DNA of 64,000 nucleotides from Stenotrophomonas sp. WZN-1 (GTDB taxonomy: Bacteria; Pseudomonadota; Gammaproteobacteria; Xanthomonadales; Xanthomonadaceae), in assembly GCF_002192255.1 (NCBI RefSeq), contig NZ_CP021768.1, forward strand, positions 2,994,001 to 3,058,000, given 5' to 3'. The translations under genes and the position numbers were made by a program. Shown one piece after another: positions 46,968-56,523 of the stretch. Positions within the stretch are counted from its first letter, which is position 1. The number at the start of each line of letters is the position of its first letter. A model generated the notes under the pieces. The model was not told the origin of the DNA, did not search any database, and saw only the letters and a program-made list of their open reading frames with translations.

Positions 46968-47519
46968 ATGCCTCTGCGCCCCGCCCTGCTCGCCTGCCTG
47001 CTGCTGGCCGCCTTCCCGGCCCTCGCCGCCGAACCGGTGCGCGCGGTCGAAACGCTGGACATCGACCGCTACGCAGGCCAGTGGCACGAAATCGCGCACC
47101 TGCCGGTGTCATTCCAGAAGCAGTGTGTCGGCGAGATCACCGCCAACTACGGGCTGCGCCGCGACGGCCGCATCAGCGTCACCAATGCCTGCCGCAATGG
47201 CGAGGGCGAACGCGTGGTTGCCGAAGGCGTGGCACGCCTGGTGGCCGGACACCCCGGCCAATTGCAGGTGCGCTTCGTGCCCGACTGGCTGAGCTGGGTC
47301 CCCCTGGTCTGGGCCGACTACTGGGTGCTGGCGCTGGACCCGGACTATCAGTGGGCGCTGGTCGGCGAACCTGGCCGCAAATACCTGTGGATCCTCTCGC
47401 GGCTGCCGGAAATGGATCGCGCCCGGTTCGAACAGTTGAAAGCCAAGGCCGAGGCCATGGGCTACGACCTCGGCCCGCTGCGGCTGATGGCACCGTTGCG
47501 CGATACGCCCGCCGACTGA
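46968..47519 (+). CDS. blc: Lipocalin family protein (Blc-like)
   Basis: 183 aa. Signal peptide (1-20, ALA-AEP) without a lipobox, so soluble periplasmic rather than lipid-anchored like E. coli Blc. The lipocalin GxW motif is in DIDRYAGQWHEIAHLP, then ANYGLRRDGRISVTNACRN, and WVLALDPDYQWALVGEPGRKYLWILSR covers the conserved TDY-like and arginine strand motifs. Binds small hydrophobic molecules or lysophospholipids (family knowledge). In-frame upstream ATGs run into the tRNA and are rejected. Confidence 0.9.
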   Translation: MPLRPALLACLLLAAFPALAAEPVRAVETLDIDRYAGQWHEIAHLPVSFQKQCVGEITANYGLRRDGRISVTNACRNGEGERVVAEGVARLVAGHPGQLQVRFVPDWLSWVPLVWADYWVLALDPDYQWALVGEPGRKYLWILSRLPEMDRARFEQLKAKAEAMGYDLGPLRLMAPLRDTPAD

Positions 47520-47683
47520 ACCGCCCCGCATCGGGCGCATCCCGCGCGCCCGATCCAGCGTTGCGCACGCCCGGCCGCCATCTTCACGCGCTACCCTCTG
47601 CGACGGGTCGCCACAGGCGATCCACAAAACCATACGCCGTAGTATGCTTGCGCCAACGCACCCCCTCCAGAGGACTTGCGCCC

Positions 47684-48160
47684 ATGTTCCACCGTTTCCG
47701 TACCACCTTGATCGTCCTGTGCACCCTCGCCCTTGTTGCCTGCAACAACGGCATCGTCAAGCGTGTTTCGGAACCGGCGGCCAGCCTGCAGCAGCTGACC
47801 GTGCGTGCCGACGGCAACTGGACCGTGGCCCTGCGCCTGCAGAACTTCAGCTCGATGCCGATGACCTTCGATGACGTCTCGCTGGCGCTGACCGTCGGCG
47901 ACAACGAAGCCGGCACCCTGCAGGTCAAGCCCGGCATTTCCATCGGCGGCACCTCCGCCGACGTCATCAATGTCGACCTCGTCCCCAGCTCGGCCGCGCG
48001 CCTGGTGGTGGCCGACGCGCTGGCCAGCAACCGTACCCTGGCCTATGGCCTGAAGGGAACCGTGGCGGCCACGCCGCAGGAAAAGAAGCAGCGCAGCTTC
48101 GACATCAGCAGCCGCAGCACCCTCAACCAGGCCCCCGGCCTGCCCGGCGTGCTGCGCTGA
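47684..48160 (+). CDS. LEA14-like lipoprotein
   Basis: 158 aa. Lipobox LALVAC (Cys near 20). The rest is a single fibronectin-like beta domain of the LEA14/WHy type: VALRLQNFSSMPMTFDDVSLALTVGDNEAG, then VINVDLVPSS. Such proteins are linked to desiccation or stress in other organisms; the role here is unknown. 64 bp before the acyl-CoA dehydrogenase. Confidence 0.8.
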   Translation: MFHRFRTTLIVLCTLALVACNNGIVKRVSEPAASLQQLTVRADGNWTVALRLQNFSSMPMTFDDVSLALTVGDNEAGTLQVKPGISIGGTSADVINVDLVPSSAARLVVADALASNRTLAYGLKGTVAATPQEKKQRSFDISSRSTLNQAPGLPGVLR

Positions 48161-48224
48161 ACCCGCCTTTCGTCGCGGCGCCCGGCGCCGCTCTCCCCTG
48201 CCCTGATCAAATCGAGACGTACCG

Positions 48225-50015
48225 ATGAGCAGCTACACCGCCCCGCTTTCCGACCTCCGTTTCGCCCTGCACGACGTACTCAAGGTCGAGCCCCTGTTCG
48301 CCCGCCTGGGCTTCACCGACGCCACCGCCGACGTGGTCGATGCCGTGCTGGAAGAAGCCGGCCGCTTCAGCGCCACCGTGCTGGCCCCGCTCAACAGCGT
48401 CGGCGACGAGATCGGCTGCGTACTCGACCAGGCCACCGGCGAAGTGACCACCCCGCCCGGCTTCAAGCAGGCCTACGACCAGTTCGTCGATGGCGGCTGG
48501 ACCGGCCTGACCGCCTCGCCGGAGCTGGGCGGCCAGGGACTGCCGCACACCCTGGGCGTGCCGCTCAACGAAATGATCAACGCCGCCAACCTGGCGTGGG
48601 GCAACTTCCCGCTGCTCTCGCACGGCGCCATCGAAGCGCTGAAGCAGCACGGCGAGGCCTGGCAGCACGAGGCCTTCCTCAAGCCGCTGATCGAGGGACG
48701 CTGGACCGGCACCATGTGCCTGACCGAACCGCACTGCGGCACCGACCTGGGCCTGCTCAAGACCAAGGCCGAGCCGAACGCCGACGGCAGCTACTCGATC
48801 ACCGGCACCAAGATCTTCATCACCGCCGGCGAGCACGACCTGACCGGCAACATCGTGCACCTGGTGCTGGCCAAGCTGCCCGACGCCCCTCCAGGCGCCA
48901 AGGGCATCTCGCTGTTCGTCACCCCGAAGTTCAAGGTCGACCGCGAGGGCAACGTCGGCGAGCGCAACGCACTGCGCTGCGGCTCGATCGAGCACAAGAT
49001 GGGCATCAAGGGCTCCGTCACCTGCGTGATGAACTTCGATGGTGCGCAGGGCTACCTCGTCGGCCAGCCGCACAAGGGCCTGCAGGCCATGTTCACCATG
49101 ATGAACACCGCGCGCCTGGGCGTCGGCCTGCAGGGCATCGGCCTGTCCGAGCGCGCCTACCAGAACGCACTGAAGTACAGCCGTGAGCGACTGCAGTCGC
49201 GCGCCCTGAGCGGCGCCAAGTTCCCGGACAAGCCGGCCGACCCGATCCTGGTCCATCCGGATGTGCGGCGCATGCTGCTGACAGTGAAGTCGCTGGTCGA
49301 AGGCAGCCGCCTGCTGGCTCTGCACGCCGCCACCCTGATCGACGTCGCCCACCACGCCGAGGATGCCACCGAACGCGAGCGCGCCGACACCCTGGTGAGC
49401 TTCCTGACCCCGATCTCCAAGGCCTGCCAGACCGAATGGGGCATCGAGAACACCTACAACGCCCTGCAGTGCTTCGGTGGCCACGGCTACATCCGCGAAC
49501 ACGGCATGGAGCAGTTGGCCCGCGATGCGCGCATCACCACGCTGTATGAAGGCACCACCGGCATTCAGGCGCTGGACCTCATCGGCCGCAAGACCGCGTC
49601 CAGCCAGGGCGCCGGCCTGAAGCTGATGCTGGCCGAGATCGAAGCCTTCGCCAAGGAACACGAGGGCAACGAAGCGCTGGCCGAGTTCATCGGCCCGCTG
49701 CGCGCCAAGGCCGCCGAATGGGGCAAGCTGACCCTGGACGTGCTGCAGCGCGCGGCCACCAACCCCGACGAACTGGGCGCAGCCAGCTACGACTACCTGT
49801 TCTATTCGGGTTACGTGGTACTGGCCTACTGGTGGGCCCGCAGCGTCGCCGCCGCCGATGCCAGCGCGCACGGCGCCGCCTTCGCCCAAGGCAAGCGCGA
49901 GACCGCACGGTTCTACTTCGCCCGCGTGCTGCCGCGCACGCTCAGCCACGCCGCCGCGATCCAGGCCGGCGCCGCCCCGCTGATGGCCATGGACGACGAG
50001 CGCTTCGGCGCCTGA
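48225..50015 (+). CDS. Acyl-CoA dehydrogenase, long form
   Basis: 596 aa FAD enzyme of the class with an extra C-terminal helical domain (3-methylmercaptopropionyl-CoA dehydrogenase/DmdC-like group). FAD and substrate motifs are MCLTEPHCGTDLGLL, TGTKIFITAGEHDL, and the C-terminal QCFGGHGYIREHGMEQLARDARI with YEGTTGIQALDLIGRK, including the catalytic-region Glu. Chain-length specificity is not predictable. Its stop is immediately followed by composite repeat copy 3. Confidence 0.93.
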   Translation: MSSYTAPLSDLRFALHDVLKVEPLFARLGFTDATADVVDAVLEEAGRFSATVLAPLNSVGDEIGCVLDQATGEVTTPPGFKQAYDQFVDGGWTGLTASPELGGQGLPHTLGVPLNEMINAANLAWGNFPLLSHGAIEALKQHGEAWQHEAFLKPLIEGRWTGTMCLTEPHCGTDLGLLKTKAEPNADGSYSITGTKIFITAGEHDLTGNIVHLVLAKLPDAPPGAKGISLFVTPKFKVDREGNVGERNALRCGSIEHKMGIKGSVTCVMNFDGAQGYLVGQPHKGLQAMFTMMNTARLGVGLQGIGLSERAYQNALKYSRERLQSRALSGAKFPDKPADPILVHPDVRRMLLTVKSLVEGSRLLALHAATLIDVAHHAEDATERERADTLVSFLTPISKACQTEWGIENTYNALQCFGGHGYIREHGMEQLARDARITTLYEGTTGIQALDLIGRKTASSQGAGLKLMLAEIEAFAKEHEGNEALAEFIGPLRAKAAEWGKLTLDVLQRAATNPDELGAASYDYLFYSGYVVLAYWWARSVAAADASAHGAAFAQGKRETARFYFARVLPRTLSHAAAIQAGAAPLMAMDDERFGA

Positions 50016-50272
50016 GCCGGGCTGCGCCCGGCACCCGCGGTAGTGCCGGCCGCTGGCCGGCAACCGCAACAGCAACAGCTGCATCCCGATGAATGGCTGG
50101 GCGGCGTGGGCTGGCAGGACACGCCGTAAACCCATCCATGGGGGCTCGATGGCGCCATCCATGGCGCCAACGGTCCTGCCACCCCACACCGCCCGGCCTC
50201 TGACAGGTTCACTCGGCTGATGGCAGGTGTCGACCTTGGTCGACATGGCAGATCCACGCCACGCGTGGATGG
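50016..50272 (+). repeat. Composite repeat family A, copy 3
   Basis: Starts on the base after the dehydrogenase stop with GCCGGGCTGCGCCCGGC, then GTAGTGCCGGCCGCTGGCCGGCA, CAACAGCAACAGC, and a hairpin with about 22-bp outer arms (50099-50120 and 50172-50194; two mismatches) around small palindromes. It then has CTCTGACAG, GTCGACCTTGGTCGAC and ATCCACGCCACGCGTGGAT, in the module order of copy 1. Confidence 0.75.
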
Positions 50273-50301
50273 AAACCACCGGGATCTCTCTGGAGAAGAG
50301 C

Positions 50302-50391
50302 CCCCCTTTGTTAAGGGGGGCGCGCCGACGGCGCAGGGGATAGGAGAAATGCGCGGGCATCCCAACCCGCCGACAGCGGGCTGGGATGCCG
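50302..50391. repeat. Stem-loops downstream of repeat copy 3
   Basis: CCCCCCTTTGTTAAGGGGGG (near 50302-50322), followed by GCATCCCAACCCGC-CGACA-GCGGGCTGGGATGC (about 50358-50390, one mismatch). No T tract. These and the palindrome that follows fill the gene-free stretch up to 50478. Confidence 0.6.
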
Positions 50392-50400
50392 AATGCGCGG

Positions 50401-50462
50401 ACCTGAATGTTGACGATTTGTGTATCGCCCGTTGGCGATACACAAATCGTCAACATTCAGGT
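50401..50462. promoter_or_regulatory. Perfect 29-bp-arm palindrome in front of the HNH gene
   Basis: Two perfectly complementary 29-nt arms (first arm ACCTGAATGTTGACGATTTG..GTATCGCC) around a 4-nt CGTT loop. It ends 16 bp before the HNH start codon. Base composition is lower in GC than the surroundings. A TATAAG box (50462-50467) abuts the right arm, so the palindrome overlaps the probable promoter. As RNA it would be a very stable hairpin. Confidence 0.75.
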
Positions 50463-50478
50463 ATAAGCTGTTCTCCCG

Positions 50479-51144
50479 ATGGAGACAGACACTACACGCT
50501 TGGGTCTGATCGAAGCCGGAGCTCCGTTTTCTGCTCCGGGCGCCGAAGCATCGCCCAACGCCACGACGCTGCATCGCCCCGGTTCGGTCCGGCTGCTCTC
50601 GCTTGATGCCCACGGACGCGTACTGGACTGGATCACCTGGCAGGATGCGGCGTGCCTCTACGCACGCGAAGCGGTGGCCTGGACGCTCGGCGATCCCTGC
50701 CTGCACATCCACGGCGGCACCAACCGCTTCAGTGGCCTGCAGAGCGGCATGGACCTGCACCCGATCATCGCCGCCCGCGGCCATGCCCGCTCCCGCGCGA
50801 TCGACCCGACGCCAAACCTGACCAACCAGGCCCTGTTCGCCCGCGACGCCCATCTGTGCATGTACTGCGGCCAGCAGTTCAGCCGCCCCACGCTCACCCG
50901 CGACCATGTCATGCCGCTGTCCAAGGGCGGGCTGGACTGCTGGGAAAACGTGGTCACCGCCTGCTTCCACTGCAATTCGCGCAAGAGCGACCGCACCCCG
51001 CAGCAGGCCGGCATGCCCCTGCTGGCAGTGCCCTACCGGCCCAGCTGGATCGAGCACCTGATCCTGTCCAACCGCAACATCCTGGCCGACCAGATGGCCT
51101 TCCTGAAGGCGCAATTGCCCAAGCGGTCAAAACTGAGCACCTGA
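50479..51144 (+). CDS. HNH endonuclease family protein
   Basis: 221 aa. The C-terminal HNH/zinc-ribbon domain (about 128-178) reads CMYCGQQF, RDHVMPLSKGGLDCWENVVTACFHCNSRKSDRTP: two CxxC pairs with the His-Asn-His core. The N-terminal ~100 residues are of unknown fold (ITWQDAACLYAREAVAWTLGD). This type is common in proteobacterial chromosomes outside mobile elements; the target is unknown. The perfect palindrome directly upstream is a candidate control or cleavage site. Confidence 0.88.
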   Translation: METDTTRLGLIEAGAPFSAPGAEASPNATTLHRPGSVRLLSLDAHGRVLDWITWQDAACLYAREAVAWTLGDPCLHIHGGTNRFSGLQSGMDLHPIIAARGHARSRAIDPTPNLTNQALFARDAHLCMYCGQQFSRPTLTRDHVMPLSKGGLDCWENVVTACFHCNSRKSDRTPQQAGMPLLAVPYRPSWIEHLILSNRNILADQMAFLKAQLPKRSKLST

Positions 51145-51246
51145 ACGCCCGAAAATGCAACCCTCACCGTCCTGTCACGGACGGCGGCGTTTGCTTGCTC
51201 CACCCCCGTTTGAGGGCGAAAATGGGCGTTCAGAAAAAGTGCGAAC

Positions 51247-53157
51247 ATGATGATCGACTCTGCCCGCTATCCCCGCCTCGCGCGCATCCAGACACCGGAT
51301 GACCTGCGCACGTTCGACGAATCCGAATTGAGGGCGGTTGCCGACGAACTGCGCGCCTACCTCATCGAATCGGTGGGCAAGAGCGGCGGCCACTTTGCCG
51401 CCGGCCTGGGCGTGATCGAACTCACCGTGGCCCTGCACTACCTGTACCAGACGCCGCACGACCAGCTGGTCTGGGACGTCGGTCACCAGACCTACCCGCA
51501 CAAGATCCTCACCGGCCGCCGCGACGAGATCCACACCGTCAAGCAGAAGGACGGCGTCGCGCCGTTCCCGAAGCGCGAGGAAAGCGAGTACGACACGTTC
51601 GGTGTCGGCCACTCCTCGACCTCGATCTCGGCCGCACTCGGCATGGCCATCGCCCGCCAGTCCGAAGGCGACGACCGCAAGGTCGTGGCGGTGATCGGCG
51701 ACGGCGCGATGACCGCCGGCATGGCGTTCGAAGCGCTGATGCATGCCGGCGGCATGGAGCCGGAGCCGAACCTGCTGGTGATCCTCAACGACAACAACAT
51801 GTCGATCTCCGAGGCCGTGGGCGGCCTGACCAAGATGCTGGGCCGCGCCACCGGCAGCCGCACGCTCAATGCGCTGCGCGAAGGCGGCAAGAAGATCCTC
51901 GGTGACAAGAAGAACAACCCGGCGCGCTTCGTGAAGCGCTGGGAAGAACACTGGAAGGGCATGTTCGTGCCCTCCACGATGTTCGAGGAAATGGGCTTCC
52001 ACTACACCGGCCCGATCGACGGCCACGACATGCCTGCCCTGCTGTCCACGCTGAAGACGCTGCGCGCCTCCAAGGGCCCGAAGCTGCTGCATGTGATGAC
52101 CACCAAGGGCAAGGGCTACGAGCCGGCCGAAGGCGACCAGATCGGTTACCACGCCGTGGGCCCGTTCGATCCGGACAAGGGCCTGGTCGCCAAGGCCGGG
52201 GCCAAGAAGCCGACCTATACCGATGTATTCAGCGACTGGCTGTGCGATGCCGCCGCCGCCGAGCCTCGCCTGTACGGCATCACCCCGGCGATGCGCGAAG
52301 GCTCCGGCCTGGTGCGCTTCAGCAAGGAGTACCCGCAGCGTTACTTCGACGTGGCGATCGCCGAGCAGCACGCGGTCACCCTCGCCGCCGGCATGGCCAC
52401 CCAGGGTGGCAAGCCGGTGGTGGCGATCTATTCCACCTTCCTGCAGCGCGCATACGACCAGCTGGTGCATGACGTGGCGATCCAGGACCTGGACGTGCTG
52501 TTTGCGATCGATCGCGCCGGCGTGGTCGGCCCGGACGGCGCAACCCACGCTGGCAACCTCGACCTGAGCTTCCTGCGCTGCGTGCCTAACCTGGTGGTGA
52601 TGGCACCGTCCAATGAAGCCGAGTGCCGGCAGATGCTCAGCACCGGCCTGCAGCACCCGGGCCCGGCCGCCGTACGCTACCCGCGTGGCACCGGCACCGG
52701 CGTTGCGGCCGGTACCGACCTGTCGACCCTGCCGATCGGAAAGGGCGAGCTGCGCCTGCAGGGCAGCCGCGTCGCCCTGCTCGCCTTCGGCAGCACCGTG
52801 GCCGCCGCTGAGCAGGTCGGCCGCGAACTGGGCCTGAGCGTGGTCAACATGCGCTTCATCAAGCCACTGGATCGCGAGCTGGTGCTGGCCATGGCGGCCC
52901 AGCACGAGGGCCTGGTGACGATCGAAGACAACGTGGTGGCCGGTGGTGCCGGGTCCGGCGTCGGTGAACTGCTCAATGCCGAAGGCGTGCTGCGCCCGAT
53001 CCTGCACCTGGGCCTGCCCGACAGCTACCAGCACCACGCCAGCCGCGAGGACCTGCTGGCCGAAGCCGGCATCGACGCGGCAGGCATCCGCGCCGCTGTA
53101 CTGAAGCGCTGGCCGCAGCTGGCCGCAGGTACCTCACCCCTGAGTGCAGCGGGCTGA
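51247..53157 (+). CDS. dxs: 1-deoxy-D-xylulose-5-phosphate synthase
   Basis: First enzyme of the MEP isoprenoid pathway; condenses pyruvate with glyceraldehyde 3-phosphate using TPP. 636 aa, family length about 620-640. Substrate and TPP motifs: [42 protein letters not shown]...NDNNMSIS (GDG-N TPP motif), [17 protein letters not shown] and [15 protein letters not shown]. Likely monocistronic. Confidence 0.96.
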   Translation: MMIDSARYPRLARIQTPDDLRTFDESELRAVADELRAYLIESVGKSGGHFAAGLGVIELTVALHYLYQTPHDQLVWDVGHQTYPHKILTGRRDEIHTVKQKDGVAPFPKREESEYDTFGVGHSSTSISAALGMAIARQSEGDDRKVVAVIGDGAMTAGMAFEALMHAGGMEPEPNLLVILNDNNMSISEAVGGLTKMLGRATGSRTLNALREGGKKILGDKKNNPARFVKRWEEHWKGMFVPSTMFEEMGFHYTGPIDGHDMPALLSTLKTLRASKGPKLLHVMTTKGKGYEPAEGDQIGYHAVGPFDPDKGLVAKAGAKKPTYTDVFSDWLCDAAAAEPRLYGITPAMREGSGLVRFSKEYPQRYFDVAIAEQHAVTLAAGMATQGGKPVVAIYSTFLQRAYDQLVHDVAIQDLDVLFAIDRAGVVGPDGATHAGNLDLSFLRCVPNLVVMAPSNEAECRQMLSTGLQHPGPAAVRYPRGTGTGVAAGTDLSTLPIGKGELRLQGSRVALLAFGSTVAAAEQVGRELGLSVVNMRFIKPLDRELVLAMAAQHEGLVTIEDNVVAGGAGSGVGELLNAEGVLRPILHLGLPDSYQHHASREDLLAEAGIDAAGIRAAVLKRWPQLAAGTSPLSAAG

Positions 53158-53282
53158 GACCGCTCAGAGACCCACGAATGAGGGGAAGGTGCGGGACCGC
53201 ACCTTCGACGGCAGAAGCGGGTAGAGCCCCGCCATGCGTGGATGGCGGAATCCTGGCGGCGCGCCTCGGCAGGCACCCGCGC

Positions 53283-53486
53283 TCAGCCGTAACTGACCGC
53301 TTCGACGAATGCGCCGCTGGCCTCCACGCGCACGGCCGCACGCTGACCGGTGTCGACAAAGTGCAGGCGGGCCAGGGTCTCGGCGAAGTCATAGGCACGG
53401 GCGCCATCGCGGAACTCGATCGGCTCCGGCCGGTCCGGATGCACCACGCGCCACTGGCGCTGTTCGCATTGCAGGCGGATCAACAT
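53283..53486 (-). CDS. Small DUF2188-like protein (67 aa)
   Basis: Starts MLIRLQCEQRQWRVVHPDRP and ends VRVEASGAFVEAVSYG. A beta-alpha-beta-like small protein with the pattern of DUF2188 family members (W-V-x near the N-terminus, an amphipathic Ala/Leu helix, VRVEAxG at the end). AAGGAG precedes the ATG at 53486; the longer upstream reading has none. A relative lies at 59536-59793. A GTAGAGCCCCGCCATGCGTGGATGGCGG repeat remnant lies beyond its stop (53221-53248). Confidence 0.65.
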   Translation of the reverse strand: MLIRLQCEQRQWRVVHPDRPEPIEFRDGARAYDFAETLARLHFVDTGQRAAVRVEASGAFVEAVSYG

Positions 53487-53660
53487 GCAGCTCACTCCTT
53501 GAGGCAGCGTATCGATGGCGGTGCGATGCGCATGCCGACCGGGGCACGCGACATCGCTGGAAGTCAGGGCACGCAAGGCGCCCTGTTCGCAGACAATACG
53601 GCGTTCAAAATGTGAGCTGTATCAGATTATTCTGATTTTCTCGGGCTGAACCCGAAAAGC

Positions 53661-54218
53661 TCAGTTCACCTGGAACTGCGCCCGGCAGCCATCACTGACC
53701 CAGATGCCACGGCGATCCCAGCCCCAGCTCTGGCCTTCGATGCAGGCGCTGCGCGAGTCCTGGCGGATCAGGCGTACACCCCGGCGGATCCGGGCATCGC
53801 AGTACTCCTGGCGATGACCATTGGAATGGCAGGTGACCACATCGCCGCCGCCCCACCCGTTGCCATTCCCCCAGCCGCCGCCATTGCCGCCCCAGCCGCC
53901 ACCGCGGCGGTACTCACCCACGAATTCGGCACGGCACCCCTGGGTGACCCAGACGCCATTGCGCGACTGGCCCCAGGTTTCGCCTTCCACACAGGGCGAA
54001 CCGGACAACTGGCGGATCAACCGCGCGCGTCCGTCCAGGCGGCACTCATTGCTGCGGTTCTTGATCGACTCGCAGCGCACGATGCCATTGCCATCGCGGC
54101 CACCATAGCGGTCGTCGTCATAGCCGTAGCCATAGCTCTGCGCCTGAGCGCCACCGGCAGCCGCCAGCATCGGCAACAGGGTGCAGGCCAGGGTGCGCCA
54201 GGTGAGTGCCTTGCCCAT
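53661..54218 (-). CDS. DUF3011 secreted protein with two repeats
   Basis: 185 aa. Signal peptide (to about 26, AQA), then two ~55-residue DUF3011 units: the first from VRCESIKNRSNECRLDG to VTQGCRAEFVGEY, the second from VTCHSNGHRQEYCDARI to VSDGCRAQFQVN. They are joined by a Gly/Trp/Asn-rich linker (GGGWGGNGG repeats). Each unit has four cysteines, probably two disulfides. Exported; function unknown. Confidence 0.85.
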   Translation of the reverse strand: MGKALTWRTLACTLLPMLAAAGGAQAQSYGYGYDDDRYGGRDGNGIVRCESIKNRSNECRLDGRARLIRQLSGSPCVEGETWGQSRNGVWVTQGCRAEFVGEYRRGGGWGGNGGGWGNGNGWGGGDVVTCHSNGHRQEYCDARIRRGVRLIRQDSRSACIEGQSWGWDRRGIWVSDGCRAQFQVN

Positions 54219-54345
54219 CGAGATCTCCAGATGAATACGATGGCGCAAGCATCCGGGATTCACGGCCCGGCGCACAGAGGGGGGCGCAACGGCAGTTTTT
54301 CCCCATTCAAACAACGCAACCGGACCTGACTGGACCGCAGTGAGC

Positions 54346-55017
54346 TCATGGGCTCCCGTTTGCTGCCCCACTGGCCGTGCCACCGGCATTGCCCAGGCGC
54401 TCCTCGAACGCATAGGCGAACAGCTCGGCATCATTGCTGATGCCCAGTTTCCTCATCGCCGAAATGCGTTGCCGGCTGATGGTACTGACGGTACGCCGCA
54501 GCCGCCCGGCGATCTCTGTGATCGAAGGCCCCGACACATACAGCCGCAGGACTTCCAGTTCCTTGGGCGACAACACCGAAAGCGATCGCTCGCGCCCACC
54601 GTCCTGCAGGCAGTGCGCCAACTGGGGGTCCAGGTAAATCCCCCCGCTCAACACGGTATCGACCGCCTTGCGGGTGCCATCCACGCAACTGCACTTCCAC
54701 ACCAGCCCGCGCACACCGGTACGCATGGCCATGTTCAAGGTGGTGGCATTGGTGATCATCGTGACCAGGATCACCGGCACCTTGGGGTAATTGCGACTCA
54801 ACGCCTGCAGCATCGCCTGGCCGTCCGAGCGGCCGACATCCGGCATCGAAAAATCAGTCACCACCAGATCCACCGGTTCTTCAGCCAGGATGGCCAGCAG
54901 GCTTTCTGCACATCGCGCCTCCGCCACCACGCGATGGCGCCCACCGGCCTCGATCACGATGCGCGTGCCAAGCAAGACCAGTGGATGATCATCCGCAATG
55001 GCAATTCGAGTGAGCAT
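54346..55017 (-). CDS. LuxR/NarL-family response regulator
   Basis: 223 aa. Receiver domain (1-125): IADDHPLV acidic pair, phospho-acceptor Asp in VVTDFSMPD (about 54), Thr in LVTM, and Lys in LVWKCS. The GerE-type HTH (about 150-210) reads LSPKELEVLRLYVSGPSITEIAGRL...STISRQRISAMRKLGI. The RcsB-like domain order and the DGQAMLQALSR helix resemble RcsB-type regulators of capsule and fimbriae. No kinase is adjacent. It is divergent from the GTPase operon across a 250-bp gap. Confidence 0.9.
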   Translation of the reverse strand: MLTRIAIADDHPLVLLGTRIVIEAGGRHRVVAEARCAESLLAILAEEPVDLVVTDFSMPDVGRSDGQAMLQALSRNYPKVPVILVTMITNATTLNMAMRTGVRGLVWKCSCVDGTRKAVDTVLSGGIYLDPQLAHCLQDGGRERSLSVLSPKELEVLRLYVSGPSITEIAGRLRRTVSTISRQRISAMRKLGISNDAELFAYAFEERLGNAGGTASGAANGSP

Positions 55018-55267
55018 GCTGATTACCCGTCAATAGTCACGCCGCAGTGCGCAGTGGAGACGCTAGTAATCATTCCAGGTTACGTCAACTTAATAATCGC
55101 TCACTGCAATTGATTTCATCGCAGCAGAAACATCCGGCCGATTCCATTAGTTGCAGAGCGCATCAAGAACACGAATGGCACAGCAGTTTTCCCAATAGTT
55201 TCATTCCAGAAAGCCAGGGGGGCCGCTTACAAAGTCAGCTCCGATCACTCGCTGCCCTGGACATCCC
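55018..55267. promoter_or_regulatory. AT-richer divergent control region before the GTPase operon
   Basis: 250 bp with visibly lower GC than its flanks, including ACTTAATAATCG and CAATTGATTTCATC. It must hold promoters for the leftward response regulator and the rightward operon. I see several weak -10-like boxes but no unambiguous pair. Confidence 0.4.
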
Positions 55268-55975
55268 ATGGTCCGTTTCCGTCGTCAACCGTTTGAGGAT
55301 CTGCAAGAGCCCTTTGAAGCAGAGCCACTGGCGCCGGCCGCATTGCCAACTGCCGCATTGCCGTTCGTACAGCAGTTGCGCCTGCACCTGGCAAGCGATG
55401 GCGCGCTGCCAAGGCGTTCGGCCCATGCCGCGATCATTCATGACGGGACTACCGTGTGCTGGCTGGACGCGAGGAACGACCGGATGATGACGACCGCACC
55501 CGCGCCGATCACGCTGGCAATGTTGCAGAGACTACTGGGCGACGCAGACCCTCGGCTGAGCCTGGTACCGGTGACACAGGAGGTCTTCGTGCAGCGCGCA
55601 ACGGTGTGCAGTAATGTTCCGCTGCGTCTGACGCTGTGGAACGTTGCCCTGGTCGCGGACGGGCACGGCGTTCCGATCCCGCCCCTGCAGGACTGCACGA
55701 AGTTGCGCCTCCGGCGTTGGCCAGACTTCCGCATCCTGGCCCATCGTCCCGATCACTTCCGGCTGTGCGCGCTGCTGATCAAGCAGGGTGCGTCCGTGCC
55801 GGCATGCTGCGACATCCTCGATCTGCCACGCCAATCCGTGCAGTCGTTCTTCAACGCAGCGTTCCTCACCGCCTATGCCTTTCCCGTCGTGGGCGAGGAC
55901 GCACCCGTGCGCCCCTCGCCCGCCGACGGCCTCGTCAATCTGTGGCGACAACTTCGCATCCGCTGGAGTGCATGA
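55268..55975 (+). CDS. Unknown protein heading the GTPase/roadblock operon (235 aa)
   Basis: No recognised family. The N-terminal ~30 residues are Pro/Ala/Glu-rich, followed by HAAIIHDGTTVCWLDARNDRM and a beta-rich centre (SNVPLRLTLWNVALVADGHG). The C-terminal third looks like a winged helix (RWPDFRILAHRPDHFRLCALLIKQGASVPACCDILDLPRQSVQSFFNAAFLTAYAF). The stop overlaps the GTPase start (ATGA), so the two are coupled. Possibly an adaptor between the GTPase and a regulator (inference). Confidence 0.75.
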   Translation: MVRFRRQPFEDLQEPFEAEPLAPAALPTAALPFVQQLRLHLASDGALPRRSAHAAIIHDGTTVCWLDARNDRMMTTAPAPITLAMLQRLLGDADPRLSLVPVTQEVFVQRATVCSNVPLRLTLWNVALVADGHGVPIPPLQDCTKLRLRRWPDFRILAHRPDHFRLCALLIKQGASVPACCDILDLPRQSVQSFFNAAFLTAYAFPVVGEDAPVRPSPADGLVNLWRQLRIRWSA

Positions 55976-56523
55976 CCGTGCGTGAGCACAAGATCGTAGT
56001 GATGGGCCCACTCGGCGCGGGCAAGTCCACCCTCGTGCAGACCCTGACCCAGGGCAGGGCCGTGGTGACGGAAGCCCGCAATACCGACCCTTCCGTGGGC
56101 AAGCAATACACCACCGTGGCCATGGACTATGGCGACATCGACCTGCCAGGTGGCGACCGCCTGCGCCTGTACGGATCGCCTGGGCAGGAACGCTTCTCCT
56201 ATATCTGGCCAATCCTGCTGGCCGGTGCAGAAGGTGCCATCGTTCTGATCGATGGCAGCGCCAACGTGGGCACCACGCTGGCCGGGCGGCATCTGAGAGC
56301 CATCGCCGAAAGCGCACCGGGCCTGCCCGTGGTCATCGGCTTCACCCGATGCGGCAGCACCGATGATCCGGTACAGCCGCACTGGCAGGACTGGCTGCAG
56401 GACCATGCGCCACACCTGCCGGCATTGCCGCTGGACCCACGCGACATGGCGCAGGCCATCATTGCGATGGATCTGCTGATGAGCCAGATCGAATGCAATG
56501 CCATGGCGGCCGCCCATGAATGA
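55972..56523 (+). CDS. Ras-like small GTPase (MglA/CvnD-like)
   Basis: 183 aa. P-loop GPLGAGKST (residues 12-20), a switch I region with Thr in KQYTTVAMDYG, and G3 as YGSPGQERFSYIW (Gln retained, Asp replaced by Ser). The G4 position reads IGFTRCGS rather than NKxD, as in the divergent prokaryotic GTPases of conservon-type operons. Guanine specificity is therefore uncertain. It has roadblock partners directly downstream, as MglA has MglB. It overlaps both neighbours. Confidence 0.85.
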   Translation: MTVREHKIVVMGPLGAGKSTLVQTLTQGRAVVTEARNTDPSVGKQYTTVAMDYGDIDLPGGDRLRLYGSPGQERFSYIWPILLAGAEGAIVLIDGSANVGTTLAGRHLRAIAESAPGLPVVIGFTRCGSTDDPVQPHWQDWLQDHAPHLPALPLDPRDMAQAIIAMDLLMSQIECNAMAAAHE

